A stretch of DNA of 64,000 nt from Lachnospiraceae bacterium M18-1 (GTDB lineage Bacteria; Bacillota; Clostridia; Lachnospirales; Lachnospiraceae). Location of the stretch: the NCBI GenBank assembly GCA_000403295.2, contig KE159611.1, positions 255,466 to 319,465 on the forward strand, in the 5' to 3' direction. Numbering within the stretch: the first letter of the stretch is position 1; each line of letters opens with the position of its first letter. Shown here piece by piece: positions 9,624 to 17,610 of this stretch. The notes under the pieces were generated by a model. The model was not told where the DNA came from. It searched no databases and saw only the letters and a program-made list of their open reading frames with translations. Made by a program: the position numbers and the translations under genes.

Positions 9624-10038
9624 ATGCTTCCTCCTGCTCATTTTTCATGATCTGCTCCTCAAGCTCCTGCTTTTTCAGTCTCAGCCTGCCCAGCTCCACG
9701 TTCTGGATCTCCCGGATTCCCAGGCACGCCCGCTTATGCGCCTGGGCCTGCCGGTCGATATCGGTAATGCCGAGATTGCAAGTAATATTGATGACCGGGT
9801 CAAAATAATTTTCGTTGTACCTGTCACAGTCCACGCTTGTCAGAAATGTATCGATCTCCTCATCCAGCGATTTGGAAAATTCGTAGATCCTCCTGGGAAA
9901 TTGGTATGTGACCGGGCGGATCCCTACATTGCTCGCAGCATGCCAAAGCATGGAACCGCAGTCTAATTCCTTGCAGTCCCGGGGCAGCCCAATGGGCTTC
10001 AATGTTCTTTTAAAAAGCTTATTCAGTTTTTCCCCCAT
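9604..10038 (-). CDS. unrecognised 144-residue protein
   Basis: Soluble by composition, with no signal peptide or membrane segment. Residues about 20-100 look globular, with cysteines in DCKELDCGS and TSVDCDRYN. The last third is helical and charged, probably coiled coil (LGRLRLKKQELEEQIMKNEQ). Start ATG 10038 follows GGAGGTCATACGCT inside the end of the upstream gene; both of its junctions overlap by 20 bases. It belongs to the four-gene operon 7444-10675. No known family is recognised. Confidence 0.6.
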   Translation of the reverse strand: MGEKLNKLFKRTLKPIGLPRDCKELDCGSMLWHAASNVGIRPVTYQFPRRIYEFSKSLDEEIDTFLTSVDCDRYNENYFDPVINITCNLGITDIDRQAQAHKRACLGIREIQNVELGRLRLKKQELEEQIMKNEQEEAYVPERT

Positions 10039-10675
10039 AGCGTATGACCTCCTTCACATAGTCGTTGTCCTCCTTGTGCCAGTCCCGGTACAGCTGATAT
10101 GCCCGGTTGTCAATGCTGACCTCCGGCACCGCTTTTGCATCCCACTCACGCCTTCCCCAGTGATACAGCACACCGTGGCAGTAGCAGGAAAGCAGGGCCC
10201 TGAGCCTGGCCGCGGCAGCCAGCAGTTCCTCCTCCATGATCACCTCTTTTGTATCCAGCTCCTTCTGCACACGAACGATCTCACCGAACAGCTCCCGGCG
10301 CCTGCTTTCCCGCTGCTTGTCCTCCCGCTTCCCGGACTCTGCCGCCCGGATCTCACGGATAGATTTTGCCCCTTTATTCTGGGCAGCTCTGGAAGGCGCT
10401 CCTTTTTGTTTCAAGGAAGTGTATTCCATAAGCAGCTTTCTAAGCTCCACTCTGGACGGCGCCAGCGCCTCTTCCATATTTTCCATCAGCTTTGCGGAAT
10501 AATACTCAAAATCCTCCTGCTTCCTTTTGATAAATCCAGACTGCATACAGCCCCATTCATCAATTTTGATAAAGCCTTTTCTGGCATGGAGCCATCCCGA
10601 GAAAAATATCAAAAGCCGCGGAGTATGTAATCCCTTTAATCTTACCAGGCGGCAAGGTATACCGTAGTCTCTCAT
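10019..10675 (-). CDS. unrecognised 218-residue protein, first gene of the overlapping operon
   Basis: No signal peptide or clear membrane segment. The central part (about 55-160) is highly charged and helical. The end (VLYHWGRREWDAKAVPEVSI, then YRDWHKEDNDYVKEVI) is rich in aromatic residues. The start at 10675 has only a weak ribosome site (GGGAT), so an internal start remains possible; an ATG 43 codons downstream (MQSGF) is an alternative. It is separated from the SpoIIE-like gene by 49 bases that contain a half copy of a palindromic repeat (10707-10722). Family unknown. Confidence 0.55.
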   Translation of the reverse strand: MRDYGIPCRLVRLKGLHTPRLLIFFSGWLHARKGFIKIDEWGCMQSGFIKRKQEDFEYYSAKLMENMEEALAPSRVELRKLLMEYTSLKQKGAPSRAAQNKGAKSIREIRAAESGKREDKQRESRRRELFGEIVRVQKELDTKEVIMEEELLAAAARLRALLSCYCHGVLYHWGRREWDAKAVPEVSIDNRAYQLYRDWHKEDNDYVKEVIRYGGKTE

Positions 10676-10706
10676 ATTCTAAATCCCTTCGTATCTAAAT
10701 CTATTT

Positions 10707-10722
10707 CCAACCGCACAGCTGG
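10707..10722. repeat. half copy of palindromic repeat family B
   Basis: CCAACCGCACAGCTGG matches the outer end of the full palindromes at 13367-13452 and 43587-43671. Confidence 0.55.
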
Positions 10723-10724
10723 AT

Positions 10725-12122
10725 CTATTTTTCCCAAATCCCGATCACCAGTACGGTCATGTCGTCCTGGGGCGGCTCTCCGGTCCAGTTCAGCACCTGC
10801 TCCAGGATATGATTTGCCATTTCCTTGGGATTCACAAGCAGCGTACCCTGGATGATCGTCTCCAGGAGGATGTCCTGCTCTCCCACAGGAAGCGCGTCCA
10901 TGACCCCGTCTGTCACCATGATCACAAAATCTCCGTTGGTAAGCTGCCGCTCCACAGAGTCGATCTCAATCTGATGGAGGACTCCGATGGGCAGGCTGGT
11001 GGAGCTTAAGTGCTCTACCTTGTCCTTCTGGCGGATAAATGTGGAGGAGGCCCCTGCCTTGATCAGTTCGCAGATCCCCGTATAAAGGTCAAATACACTC
11101 ATATCTACCGTAGAATAGTGGATCTCCTCCCGTCCCATAACCAGCGTGGTATTGATCATCTGGATAGCTGTCTTTTCCGGGAATCCCGCTTCCAGCAGCT
11201 CTTCCAGAAGCTCGATGACCAGCGTGCTTTCCTGACATGCCTTTTCCCCTGAACCCATCCCGTCGGACAATGCCATGACCTGTTTTCCCCTTGGAAGGCT
11301 GATCATCATAAAATTATCACCGGAAATCTGGCTGCAGCCTTTTCCGACCCTTGCAACCCCCTGCAGCGTATAGTATGTCGGCCCTTCCTGGCAGATGATC
11401 GTGGTATAGTCCCGGCCCAGCGTCTGGGCGTAGATCCCTTCCGGCACCAGGCGGCGGCCCATGACCTCGGAAACCGTCCTGACCAGCTCCTTGCAGGTGA
11501 TGTGCACCTCCTGCATGGCACGGGCGGTCACATGGACCTCGTACTTTCCCTCCCTGTTCATAAAAAAATTCGTATACAGTACCCGCACGCCTTTTTTCTT
11601 CAGCGCGGCTACAAGGCGTTTTTCCAGACGGTCGTCGATGAACAGGCTGTCCTCCAGTTCCTTCGCCGTTACCCGGATCATGTCCGCAAAGGTATCCATC
11701 TGGATGGCACAGCCTTCTCTGCTCTGGGCCATCCGGTTGAGCCACATCATATTCTGGCGGGCTGCATGAAATGCCTCCAGCATTTCTCTCAGAAAGCGGG
11801 GCGCCATGATACAGCACTGCTTCAGCTTCCGTTTCGTCTCGGTATTCATCTCATTTCCATAAGTGTCTACCGCCGAGAGGACCTCATAGCCCATCTGGTA
11901 GGTATGGACAAAATTCTCTCCCCAGCACCAGGAGCATTTTTCGCAGTTCTGACAGACCTTCTCCTTGACCCATTCGAACATCCCGTCGATCTCATCGCTT
12001 GTAAAGGACTGCTTCTTTTCCCCCATCTGTAGAAATGTATGGGACAGCTGCTTCAGGGAATCCGCGAATCTTTCAATCTGTGTCACATAAGGACTGGTAT
12101 GTAATACTTGTCCATCCTCCAT
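10725..12122 (-). CDS. SpoIIE-family PP2C serine phosphatase lacking the membrane domain
   Basis: The 465-residue protein matches the cytoplasmic part of SpoIIE. Residues 57-66 hold four cysteines (CQNCEKCSWC), then comes the SpoIIE linker. A PP2C domain runs from about residue 260, with metal-binding aspartates in LSDGMGSGEKA (about D287) and in VTDGVMDALP. In sporulation SpoIIE dephosphorylates SpoIIAA-P to release sigma-F. Canonical SpoIIE has about ten N-terminal membrane segments; here a good ribosome site (AGGAGGGATATAG) sits directly before ATG 12122, and only 113 bases separate it from divIC, so the membrane part is absent. It sits just where spoIIE sits in Clostridia. A terminator upstream (12187-12215) means it needs its own promoter. 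Confidence 0.85.
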   Translation of the reverse strand: MEDGQVLHTSPYVTQIERFADSLKQLSHTFLQMGEKKQSFTSDEIDGMFEWVKEKVCQNCEKCSWCWGENFVHTYQMGYEVLSAVDTYGNEMNTETKRKLKQCCIMAPRFLREMLEAFHAARQNMMWLNRMAQSREGCAIQMDTFADMIRVTAKELEDSLFIDDRLEKRLVAALKKKGVRVLYTNFFMNREGKYEVHVTARAMQEVHITCKELVRTVSEVMGRRLVPEGIYAQTLGRDYTTIICQEGPTYYTLQGVARVGKGCSQISGDNFMMISLPRGKQVMALSDGMGSGEKACQESTLVIELLEELLEAGFPEKTAIQMINTTLVMGREEIHYSTVDMSVFDLYTGICELIKAGASSTFIRQKDKVEHLSSTSLPIGVLHQIEIDSVERQLTNGDFVIMVTDGVMDALPVGEQDILLETIIQGTLLVNPKEMANHILEQVLNWTGEPPQDDMTVLVIGIWEK

Positions 12123-12186
12123 CTATATCCCTCCTGATCTTTGTCGTTACTTTTCACAGTCATTTCACATACATGCGCAAGACAGC

Positions 12187-12215
12187 AAAAAACTCCAGGT
12201 ATCTCCCTGGAGTTT
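12187..12215 (-). terminator. terminator after divIC
   Basis: On the minus strand AAACTCCAGG-GAGATA-CCTGGAGTTT runs into TTTTTT, about 20 bases after the divIC stop codon. Confidence 0.8.
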
Positions 12216-12235
12216 CTCTTTTGTAAATATCTGGT

Positions 12236-12574
12236 TCATTCCTCAGGCCGGAACAGGATCTCATTGGGATCCATCAGCCCCAGCTTCTCTTCCGCCACAT
12301 CCCTGATGTAATCGTCGGTCTTTACATATTCTTTGTATTCCTCTACCTTCTCGGAACGGATATTCTGCTCTTCAATCTGTGCCTTAAGTTCTGCCTCCTG
12401 CTGTTTGTAAATCTGGTTCCGTGCATACAGATTCACTGAGTTCACAGCCAGCATGGCCGCCATGATCCCCAGCACAGTAACAATGATCACGATGCTTCTC
12501 TTATGCTGCCGGAAAGCCGACATCCCCCTGCGGTTATGCTTCCTGCCTGCAGGCATCTTTTTCTTCTGACTCAT
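12236..12574 (-). CDS. divIC: septum formation initiator DivIC/FtsL-type
   Basis: 112 residues: a basic cytoplasmic tail (about 1-26), one membrane segment (about 27-48, VIIVTVLGIMAAMLAV) and an outer coiled coil (NQIYKQQEAELKAQIEEQN). The conserved end follows (DDYIRDVAEEKLGLMDPNEI). This is the bitopic architecture of DivIC, a divisome protein that complexes with FtsL and DivIB. It follows yabP and yabQ in the order normal for Firmicutes. Confidence 0.93.
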   Translation of the reverse strand: MSQKKKMPAGRKHNRRGMSAFRQHKRSIVIIVTVLGIMAAMLAVNSVNLYARNQIYKQQEAELKAQIEEQNIRSEKVEEYKEYVKTDDYIRDVAEEKLGLMDPNEILFRPEE

Positions 12575-12627
12575 ACAAATTCCCCATTATCGATAATTTA
12601 ACAGCTCCCCTTGCCATAATCATTATT

Positions 12628-12960
12628 TTATTCGTTTTTCTTCTTTTTTTCAAGTTTATTCTTCCACTTTGTGAAGGTTTTTTTCAACAAAATTTTACAA
12701 AAAAAGGCCAGAAAATTCCCAACCACAAGCCCTAGTACGAAGAACCATCTGACATTCCCATAAGTTGTATGATACATTTGCCGGAACAAATAGGCGCTGA
12801 TCCCGATCCAATAAAAAAAATCCTCCGTGCTGACCGCTGCCGCAGAATGCGGAACCAGTTTTCTCAGCAGCAGCAGTATCTGATAGCAGGAAAATGTAAC
12901 GATCCCCGACAGGCCCGCGTATACAAATATCACGGCCTCTTTTCCAATTCCCAGCATCAT
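12628..12960 (-). CDS. yabQ: spore cortex biosynthesis protein YabQ
   Basis: A 110-residue membrane protein with hydrophobic segments near residues 9-30, 48-62 and 70-90, and a very basic C-terminus (KWKNKLEKKKK). Size, topology and position directly after yabP identify YabQ, an integral membrane protein needed for spore cortex assembly in Bacillus. The start (two adjacent ATGs, 12960 or 12957) lies nine bases after the yabP stop; the ribosome site AAGTAGG overlaps the yabP end, suggesting coupled translation. Confidence 0.88.
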   Translation of the reverse strand: MMLGIGKEAVIFVYAGLSGIVTFSCYQILLLLRKLVPHSAAAVSTEDFFYWIGISAYLFRQMYHTTYGNVRWFFVLGLVVGNFLAFFCKILLKKTFTKWKNKLEKKKKNE

Positions 12961-12969
12961 GGGGCCGAC

Positions 12970-13254
12970 CTACTTAAATAATTTTGCAAAAAAGTTATCG
13001 CTCTGATGTCCCGCCTGGCTCACGCTGGAATAAGCGATGCTGTCAATATTTCCAGACAGATCTACCTCACCCTTTTCCACACTGAGCCGGTTCACATGCA
13101 GATCTGTTCCTTTGACCATCAGCATCCCCTGTTCTGTCTCCAGCAGGATCTCATTCAAATCAAATGAAAGCACATCCAGCACACCGGTCACCATACTTGT
13201 CTTCCGGTTATTGATAACCAGCTTATGTGCCTTTACTGGCTGCCGTTCCTCCAT
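12970..13254 (-). CDS. yabP: sporulation protein YabP
   Basis: 94 residues of the YabP/YqfC family: HKLVINNRKTSMVTGVLDV, then FDLNEILLETEQGMLMVKG. It is made in the mother cell and acts with YabQ in cortex formation. I chose ATG 13254 because GGGGGAACAGAT precedes it; the in-frame ATG at 13275 lacks a ribosome site. The 227 bases up to rqcP contain a palindromic repeat (13367-13452). Confidence 0.9.
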   Translation of the reverse strand: MEERQPVKAHKLVINNRKTSMVTGVLDVLSFDLNEILLETEQGMLMVKGTDLHVNRLSVEKGEVDLSGNIDSIAYSSVSQAGHQSDNFFAKLFK

Positions 13255-13366
13255 ATCTGTTCCCCCTTCGTTCATATCTGTTCATCCGAACATTGATCCG
13301 GCTACATATACCTTTTAATATATATGAAGGGTTGTTTCTCATTATGACTGTTTGTATGAACTTTTT

Positions 13367-13452
13367 CAGCTGTACGGTTGCAATCCGAAGTCACATTTTT
13401 ATGCAATTTATTGCAATGAAAATGCGGTTTCGGATTAGCAGCCGTGCAACTG
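13367..13452. repeat. palindromic repeat, family B copy 1
   Basis: The left end CAGCTGTACGGTTGCAATCC pairs with CGGATTAGCAGCCGTGCAACTG at the right, with a TGCAATTTATTGCA inner hairpin. It is a diverged relative of the cleaner copy at 43587-43671. Confidence 0.75.
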
Positions 13453-13481
13453 GGAATTTTTCGCTCAGAACAGCAGAAATA

Positions 13482-13721
13482 TCACAAATATCGGAATAAG
13501 TCCTTCGCCTCTTCTTTCTTTGTTGTGTCCTGGATATCCAGCACTTCTGCCTTGACTGTTTTCGTACCGAACTGAATCTCGATGACGTCCCCCACCTTCA
13601 CCTTCACGGAGGCTTTGGCTACATTGCCGTTTACAAGCACACGGCCGGCATCGCAGGCTTCGTTTGCCACTGATCGCCTTTTGATCAGCCGGGATACCTT
13701 TAAAAATTTATCTAATCTCAT
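13482..13721 (-). CDS. rqcP: RqcP (YabO), S4-domain ribosome-associated quality control protein
   Basis: 79 residues, nearly all one S4 RNA-binding domain: MRLDKFLKVSRLIKRRSVAN, then DAGRVLVNGNVAKASVKVK and GDVIEI. RqcP binds stalled 50S subunits with RqcH and promotes alanine tailing. Length and synteny (hup upstream, yabP downstream) match the Firmicute gene once called yabO. Start ATG 13721 follows AAGGAGATATTT. Confidence 0.92.
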   Translation of the reverse strand: MRLDKFLKVSRLIKRRSVANEACDAGRVLVNGNVAKASVKVKVGDVIEIQFGTKTVKAEVLDIQDTTKKEEAKDLFRYL

Positions 13722-13816
13722 AAATATCTCCTTTTCAGTCTGCCATGTAAAGATTATTCCCGCAAAGCAGCGAGCCAGACAGCCATGCCTGCAGGCGGCA
13801 GCATTTCTTACAGCAC

Positions 13817-13849
13817 AAAAATGCCTGCATGATCAGATCATGCAGGCAT
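13817..13849 (-). terminator. terminator after hup
   Basis: A perfect palindrome with half-site ATGCCTGCATGATC is followed on the minus strand by a T-run. It lies 15 bases after the HU stop codon. Confidence 0.85.
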
Positions 13850-13863
13850 AATACACATCCTGA

Positions 13864-14136
13864 TTAATTCACAGCGTCCTTCAAAGCCTTGCCTGCTTTG
13901 AACTTCGGTGCCTTGCAGGCTGCAATCTTCATGGTATTGCCAGTCTGCGGGTTTCTTCCTTCTCTTGCTGCTCTGGAAGTTACCTCAAATGTACCGAATC
14001 CAACCAGCTGAACCTTCTCACCTTTCTTTAATTCTTCCGTTATAACTTCAACAAAAGCTTTTACGGCTTTTTCGGCGTCCTTCTTGGAAATCTCTGCGTT
14101 TTCTGCGATCGCTGCAACTAATTCTGTTTTGTTCAT
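13864..14136 (-). CDS. hup: DNA-binding protein HU
   Basis: 90 residues starting [20 protein letters not shown], with the HU/IHF signature [20 protein letters not shown] and the DNA-intercalating arm (NPQTG). HU is an abundant nucleoid protein that bends DNA as a dimer. The start is ATG 14136, behind AGGAGGAAACATCC; frames opening further upstream are spurious. A consensus promoter lies 115 bases upstream and a strong terminator follows, so it is a single-gene unit at this conserved position. Confidence 0.96.
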   Translation of the reverse strand: MNKTELVAAIAENAEISKKDAEKAVKAFVEVITEELKKGEKVQLVGFGTFEVTSRAAREGRNPQTGNTMKIAACKAPKFKAGKALKDAVN

Positions 14137-14249
14137 GGATGTTTCCTCCTCTTTATTGTACTCGAACAATATACATTCTAAGAATATATTAAGGCAAAAA
14201 GCCCGCATGCCCACAGCCGGCATGCCTGTGCTCATTGCCTACACGTAAT

Positions 14250-14278
14250 GTTATACCTGTTTCTCCGTTCTTTGTCAA
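14250..14278 (-). promoter_or_regulatory. sigma-A promoter of hup, with hairpin-containing leader
   Basis: TTGACA (14273-14278), a 17-base spacer and TATAAC (14250-14255) on the minus strand. The leader of about 105 bases contains a GGCATGCC/GGGCATGC stem followed by CGGGCTTTTTGCC, which might attenuate or stabilise the transcript. Confidence 0.8.
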
Positions 14279-14316
14279 GGTATTTCCACGCATTTTGGCT
14301 ATTTGTTATTACTGTT

Positions 14317-14463
14317 GTTACTGTTCACACCCTGACCGGGTGCTCACAGTAACGAATCCGGCCTATTGAAAGTTGCCTTACGGCAAGAGGCCGGATTCCA
14401 GCCCCAGTACTGTACTGCCTGTGACCGTGCAGCGTAGTGCACGGTCCAGGAATGAACAGTAAC
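14317..14463. repeat. MITE-like repeat, family A copy 1
   Basis: Perfect 11-base terminal inverted repeats: GTTACTGTTCA at the left, TGAACAGTAAC at the right. Inside are further palindromes (CCTGACCGGGTG; GGCCTATTGAAAGTTGCCTT; GACCGTGCAGCG/CACGGTC). It is non-coding, about 147 bases, and related to 24859-25004, 48798-48994 and 57215-57361. It fills most of the 14137-14488 gap together with the hup promoter. Confidence 0.8.
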
Positions 14464-14488
14464 AAAGTTCACACACTTTTTATGGGAA

Positions 14489-16222
14489 TTACAGCATCCG
14501 GTCGATCATAGCCAGGACTTCTTTGCCCATTGCCTCAGATTTTGCGTCTGCATCTTCCATGGAGATTCCCTTTACGCCGTAGTAGAACTTTACCTTCGGC
14601 TCCGTACCGGAGGGCCTTACGCATACCCATGCGTCGTCTGTCAGGTCATAGTAGAGCACGTTGGAGGACGGAAGTCCGGTTCCTGTCACTTCGCCGCTCT
14701 CCATATCCCTGATCGTATCTGCCTTGTAATCCCTTGCCTTGAGCACCTTGTAGCCTGCGATCTCTGCCGGCGGGTTTTTCCGCAGCGTCTCTAAGATCTC
14801 CTGGATCTTGGCAAGCCCTTCGATTCCCTTGAGGGTGATGGACTGGATGTCGTCCTTGTAGTATCCATAGCGGTCATACATTGCGATCATCGCATCCCAG
14901 AGGGTCATGTCCAGTGTCTTGTAGAAAGCCGCCGCCTCGCAGAGGGCCATGGTCGCCACGATGGCATCCTTGTCCCTTGCATGGGTTCCGATCAGGCATC
15001 CGTAGCTCTCTTCAAATCCGAAGAGGTACTCTCCCTTGCCGCTTGTCTCAAATCCAAGGATCTGCTGTCCGATAAACTTGAATCCGGTGAGGCATTCGAT
15101 CAGATCCACGCCGTAATATTTTGCAATGGCATCTGCCATATTCGTTGTAACAATGGTCTTGATAAACTTACCATCCGCCGGAAGGCCGCCGTCGATCTCT
15201 TTCTTCTCGCCGATCTCATAATCCGCCAGGAGACACCCGGACATATTGCCGGTGAGGGTATGGTATTCGCCGTTCTTGTCCTTTACACGGACGCCGAGCC
15301 TGTCCGCATCCGGATCTGTCGCCAGCACGATGTCCGCATCAATCTCCTTTGCCAGCTTCAGCCCAAGCTCAAATGCTTCCGCAGCCTCCGGATTGGGATA
15401 GGAAACAGTCGGAAATTCTCCGTCCGGCAGTTCCTGTTCCTTTACAACGTAGACATTTTCAAAGCCCAGTTCCTTCAAAATGCGGCGTGCCGGGATATTG
15501 CCTGTGCCGTGGAGAGGCGTATAAACGATCTTCAGATCCTTTGCCGCCGCATCGATAGCATCCTGATGCTTCACCTGCTTTTTCAGTTCTGCGATATAAG
15601 CATCATCAATATCTGCTCCGATGGACTCGTAAAGCCCTTTTTCCTTAGCCGCATCCAACGGCATGGTCTTCATAGTGGTATAATCCTCAACAGCCTTTAC
15701 TTCGTCCATGATCCCCTTGTCGTGAGGCGGGGTGATCTGCGCGCCGTCCGCCCAGTAGACCTTATATCCGTTGTACTCCGGCGGGTTGTGGCTTGCCGTA
15801 ATATTGATCCCTGCGATGCAGGAAAGCTTACGGACCGCAAAAGAAAGCTCTGGAGTGGGACGCAGGGACTCGAATACATAAGCCTTGATCCCATTGGCCG
15901 CCAGGCAAAGCGCCGCCTCATCCGCAAATTCAGGCGACATACGGCGGGAATCATACGCGATCGCAACCCCTTTGTCCGCGCTTCCGTTCTTTATGATATA
16001 ATTTGCCAGTCCCTGTGTCGCTTTCCTGACCGTATAAATGTTCATCCGGTTGGTCCCGGCCCCGATAATACCGCGCAGTCCGGCAGTTCCAAATTCCAGA
16101 TCCATATAAAAGCGCTCTTTGATCTCATTGTCATCCTCTTTGATTCCCTCCAGCTCAGCCTTGGTATCCGCATCAAAATATGGATTGGACAGCCATTCCT
16201 GGTATCTTTCTTTGTACTCCAT
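14489..16222 (-). CDS. pgcA: phospho-sugar mutase (phosphoglucomutase/phosphomannomutase, PgcA-like), copy 2
   Basis: A 577-residue paralogue of the gene at 1279, similar along its full length. The phosphoserine loop TASHNPPEYNG, metal loop DPDADRLG, sugar loop GFEESYG and phosphate loop RPSGTEPKVKFYYG are all intact. It carries the standard LEFGTAGLRG. The start is one of two adjacent ATGs; I chose 16222, seven bases after AGGAGG. An extended -10 (TGATGTATAAT, 16342-16350) on the minus strand may drive it, giving a leader of about 110 bases. Which of the two copies is the housekeeping phosphoglucomutase cannot be told from sequence alone. Confidence 0.92.
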   Translation of the reverse strand: MEYKERYQEWLSNPYFDADTKAELEGIKEDDNEIKERFYMDLEFGTAGLRGIIGAGTNRMNIYTVRKATQGLANYIIKNGSADKGVAIAYDSRRMSPEFADEAALCLAANGIKAYVFESLRPTPELSFAVRKLSCIAGINITASHNPPEYNGYKVYWADGAQITPPHDKGIMDEVKAVEDYTTMKTMPLDAAKEKGLYESIGADIDDAYIAELKKQVKHQDAIDAAAKDLKIVYTPLHGTGNIPARRILKELGFENVYVVKEQELPDGEFPTVSYPNPEAAEAFELGLKLAKEIDADIVLATDPDADRLGVRVKDKNGEYHTLTGNMSGCLLADYEIGEKKEIDGGLPADGKFIKTIVTTNMADAIAKYYGVDLIECLTGFKFIGQQILGFETSGKGEYLFGFEESYGCLIGTHARDKDAIVATMALCEAAAFYKTLDMTLWDAMIAMYDRYGYYKDDIQSITLKGIEGLAKIQEILETLRKNPPAEIAGYKVLKARDYKADTIRDMESGEVTGTGLPSSNVLYYDLTDDAWVCVRPSGTEPKVKFYYGVKGISMEDADAKSEAMGKEVLAMIDRML

Positions 16223-16409
16223 CATAGTACCTCCTGATATTTAGTCTATAATCACTGCCATTCAGGCCGCACCCCATCTGTCCCCTTTCGCTTCTCTCCC
16301 TGACAGACGTACAGTCCGGCCAGACAGCCGCCTATTTGTTTATTATACATCAGCTCCTGGCAAAAAGGAAGGGATTTCCTGTTTTACATGCAGGTTTTTC
16401 CATTCTTTT

Positions 16410-17462
16410 TTACAGAGAGAATGTAAATATCTTTTGAATAAACCGAATCTTTTCTTCCGTCTGCAAAACAGCGGTCTGCAGTTTTTCTACGCTCTTCTCC
16501 GGAATCCAGGCTTTGTTGGAATGATAATAGCTGTTGGCAGTTTTCCAGAATTTTTCCGGGTAAGCGGTCTTGAGCGCGATCACCTCCAGTTCTCCCGGAG
16601 AAAACGGCCTGATCTCCGCATATGCCTCCAGCATGGCACGGCCCAGGGATTCCTTCCATTTGTGCTTTTCCATGACCTTGCGCAGGAAATAATAAAGGTC
16701 CAGGACCTGCACATCCCTGTGGAAATGTTCAAAATTGGTGGTGGCAACAGGCGTACCTCCAAACCGGCTCTTTCCCGGCAGCATCAGAATATTATGGTAG
16801 TTGTAGTCCCCGTGTACCAGCAGCCCCTGTTTCAGGCTCTTCCGGTACAGTTCTTCATACTCCGAGCCCTCCAGCCTTTTGGTTACACGCATGGCAAGCT
16901 GATACATGCTGTCAAAATATTTCAGAAACAGGTATTCAAATTCCCCTTTATTCACCTTATTCCGGATATAGCTCCGCACCTTTTTCAATTCCCGGTTATG
17001 GCAGAGAAACTCTTCTTTGAGATGTCTTCCCGAAGGCGGAAACAACTTCGGCTCATCCGGCTCATGAGGGATCTCTGCCACGGATACGGAAAATTGTCTC
17101 CAACACATGATCTCATGGAGACGCGCCAGATTCCTGGCCGCTTCCAGAACATCTGCTTCCCGGCGCACATCGCACTCCCGCCCCACATACCATTTTTTCA
17201 GCATATATCTGGTCTGGCCGCGGAATGTGCTGATCAGTTCCTTCTCCCGATTCCTCACCAGGGTGTCCACCTCCGGATACCCCTGCGACTCCAAATGGCA
17301 CAGTAATGTATACAATAAGAGGGCACGCCGGTCAGACACTGCCGCCTCCTTCAACACCATTGTTCCTTCATTTGTCTCGCAAAAAAATGCACCCCTGATC
17401 TTGCGGGTGCTCATCACTTCGACGTCATATTGCTCCAAGACTTCCAGCTCGTACTCTCTCAT
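16410..17462 (-). CDS. CotS-family spore coat kinase-like protein
   Basis: About 350 residues with a bacterial spore-coat kinase-like fold (CotS/YutH/CotI): the N-lobe reads FFCETNEGTMVLKEA and the catalytic-loop equivalent LLVHGDYNYHNILM, with TNFEHFHRDVQVLDLYYFLR standing in for the DFD segment. It should be a cytosolic or coat-associated protein of the mother cell. ATG 17462 is chosen because GAGGGGGCAGCC precedes it. It is a single gene between cca and the mutase. Whether it phosphorylates anything is not known. Confidence 0.82.
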   Translation of the reverse strand: MREYELEVLEQYDVEVMSTRKIRGAFFCETNEGTMVLKEAAVSDRRALLLYTLLCHLESQGYPEVDTLVRNREKELISTFRGQTRYMLKKWYVGRECDVRREADVLEAARNLARLHEIMCWRQFSVSVAEIPHEPDEPKLFPPSGRHLKEEFLCHNRELKKVRSYIRNKVNKGEFEYLFLKYFDSMYQLAMRVTKRLEGSEYEELYRKSLKQGLLVHGDYNYHNILMLPGKSRFGGTPVATTNFEHFHRDVQVLDLYYFLRKVMEKHKWKESLGRAMLEAYAEIRPFSPGELEVIALKTAYPEKFWKTANSYYHSNKAWIPEKSVEKLQTAVLQTEEKIRFIQKIFTFSL

Positions 17463-17610
17463 GGCTGCCCCCTCATATTTTAGGTTTCGTACCTGTTCAG
17501 TATTCCGGCAGATTCCGGCAATCCCGCCTGATCCTGCCATACTGAACAGCTACATATGATCCGCTGAGCATCAGCTTTTCTATATCTATGAGAGAAACAG
17601 CCCGGGTATG

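Noticed and set aside
7444..10675. Assignment of the four-gene operon to Zorya or a flagellar stator
   Set aside because: The 4-TM protein has no MotA signature, no ZorC/ZorD/ZorE partner is present and the OmpA protein is a lipoprotein; the similarity is only in outline.
14981..16237. Long plus-strand open frame (about 418 codons) opposite the second phosphosugar mutase
   Set aside because: Antisense shadow of a real gene. Low-complexity translation with no family resemblance and no ribosome site; the minus-strand product has all catalytic motifs.
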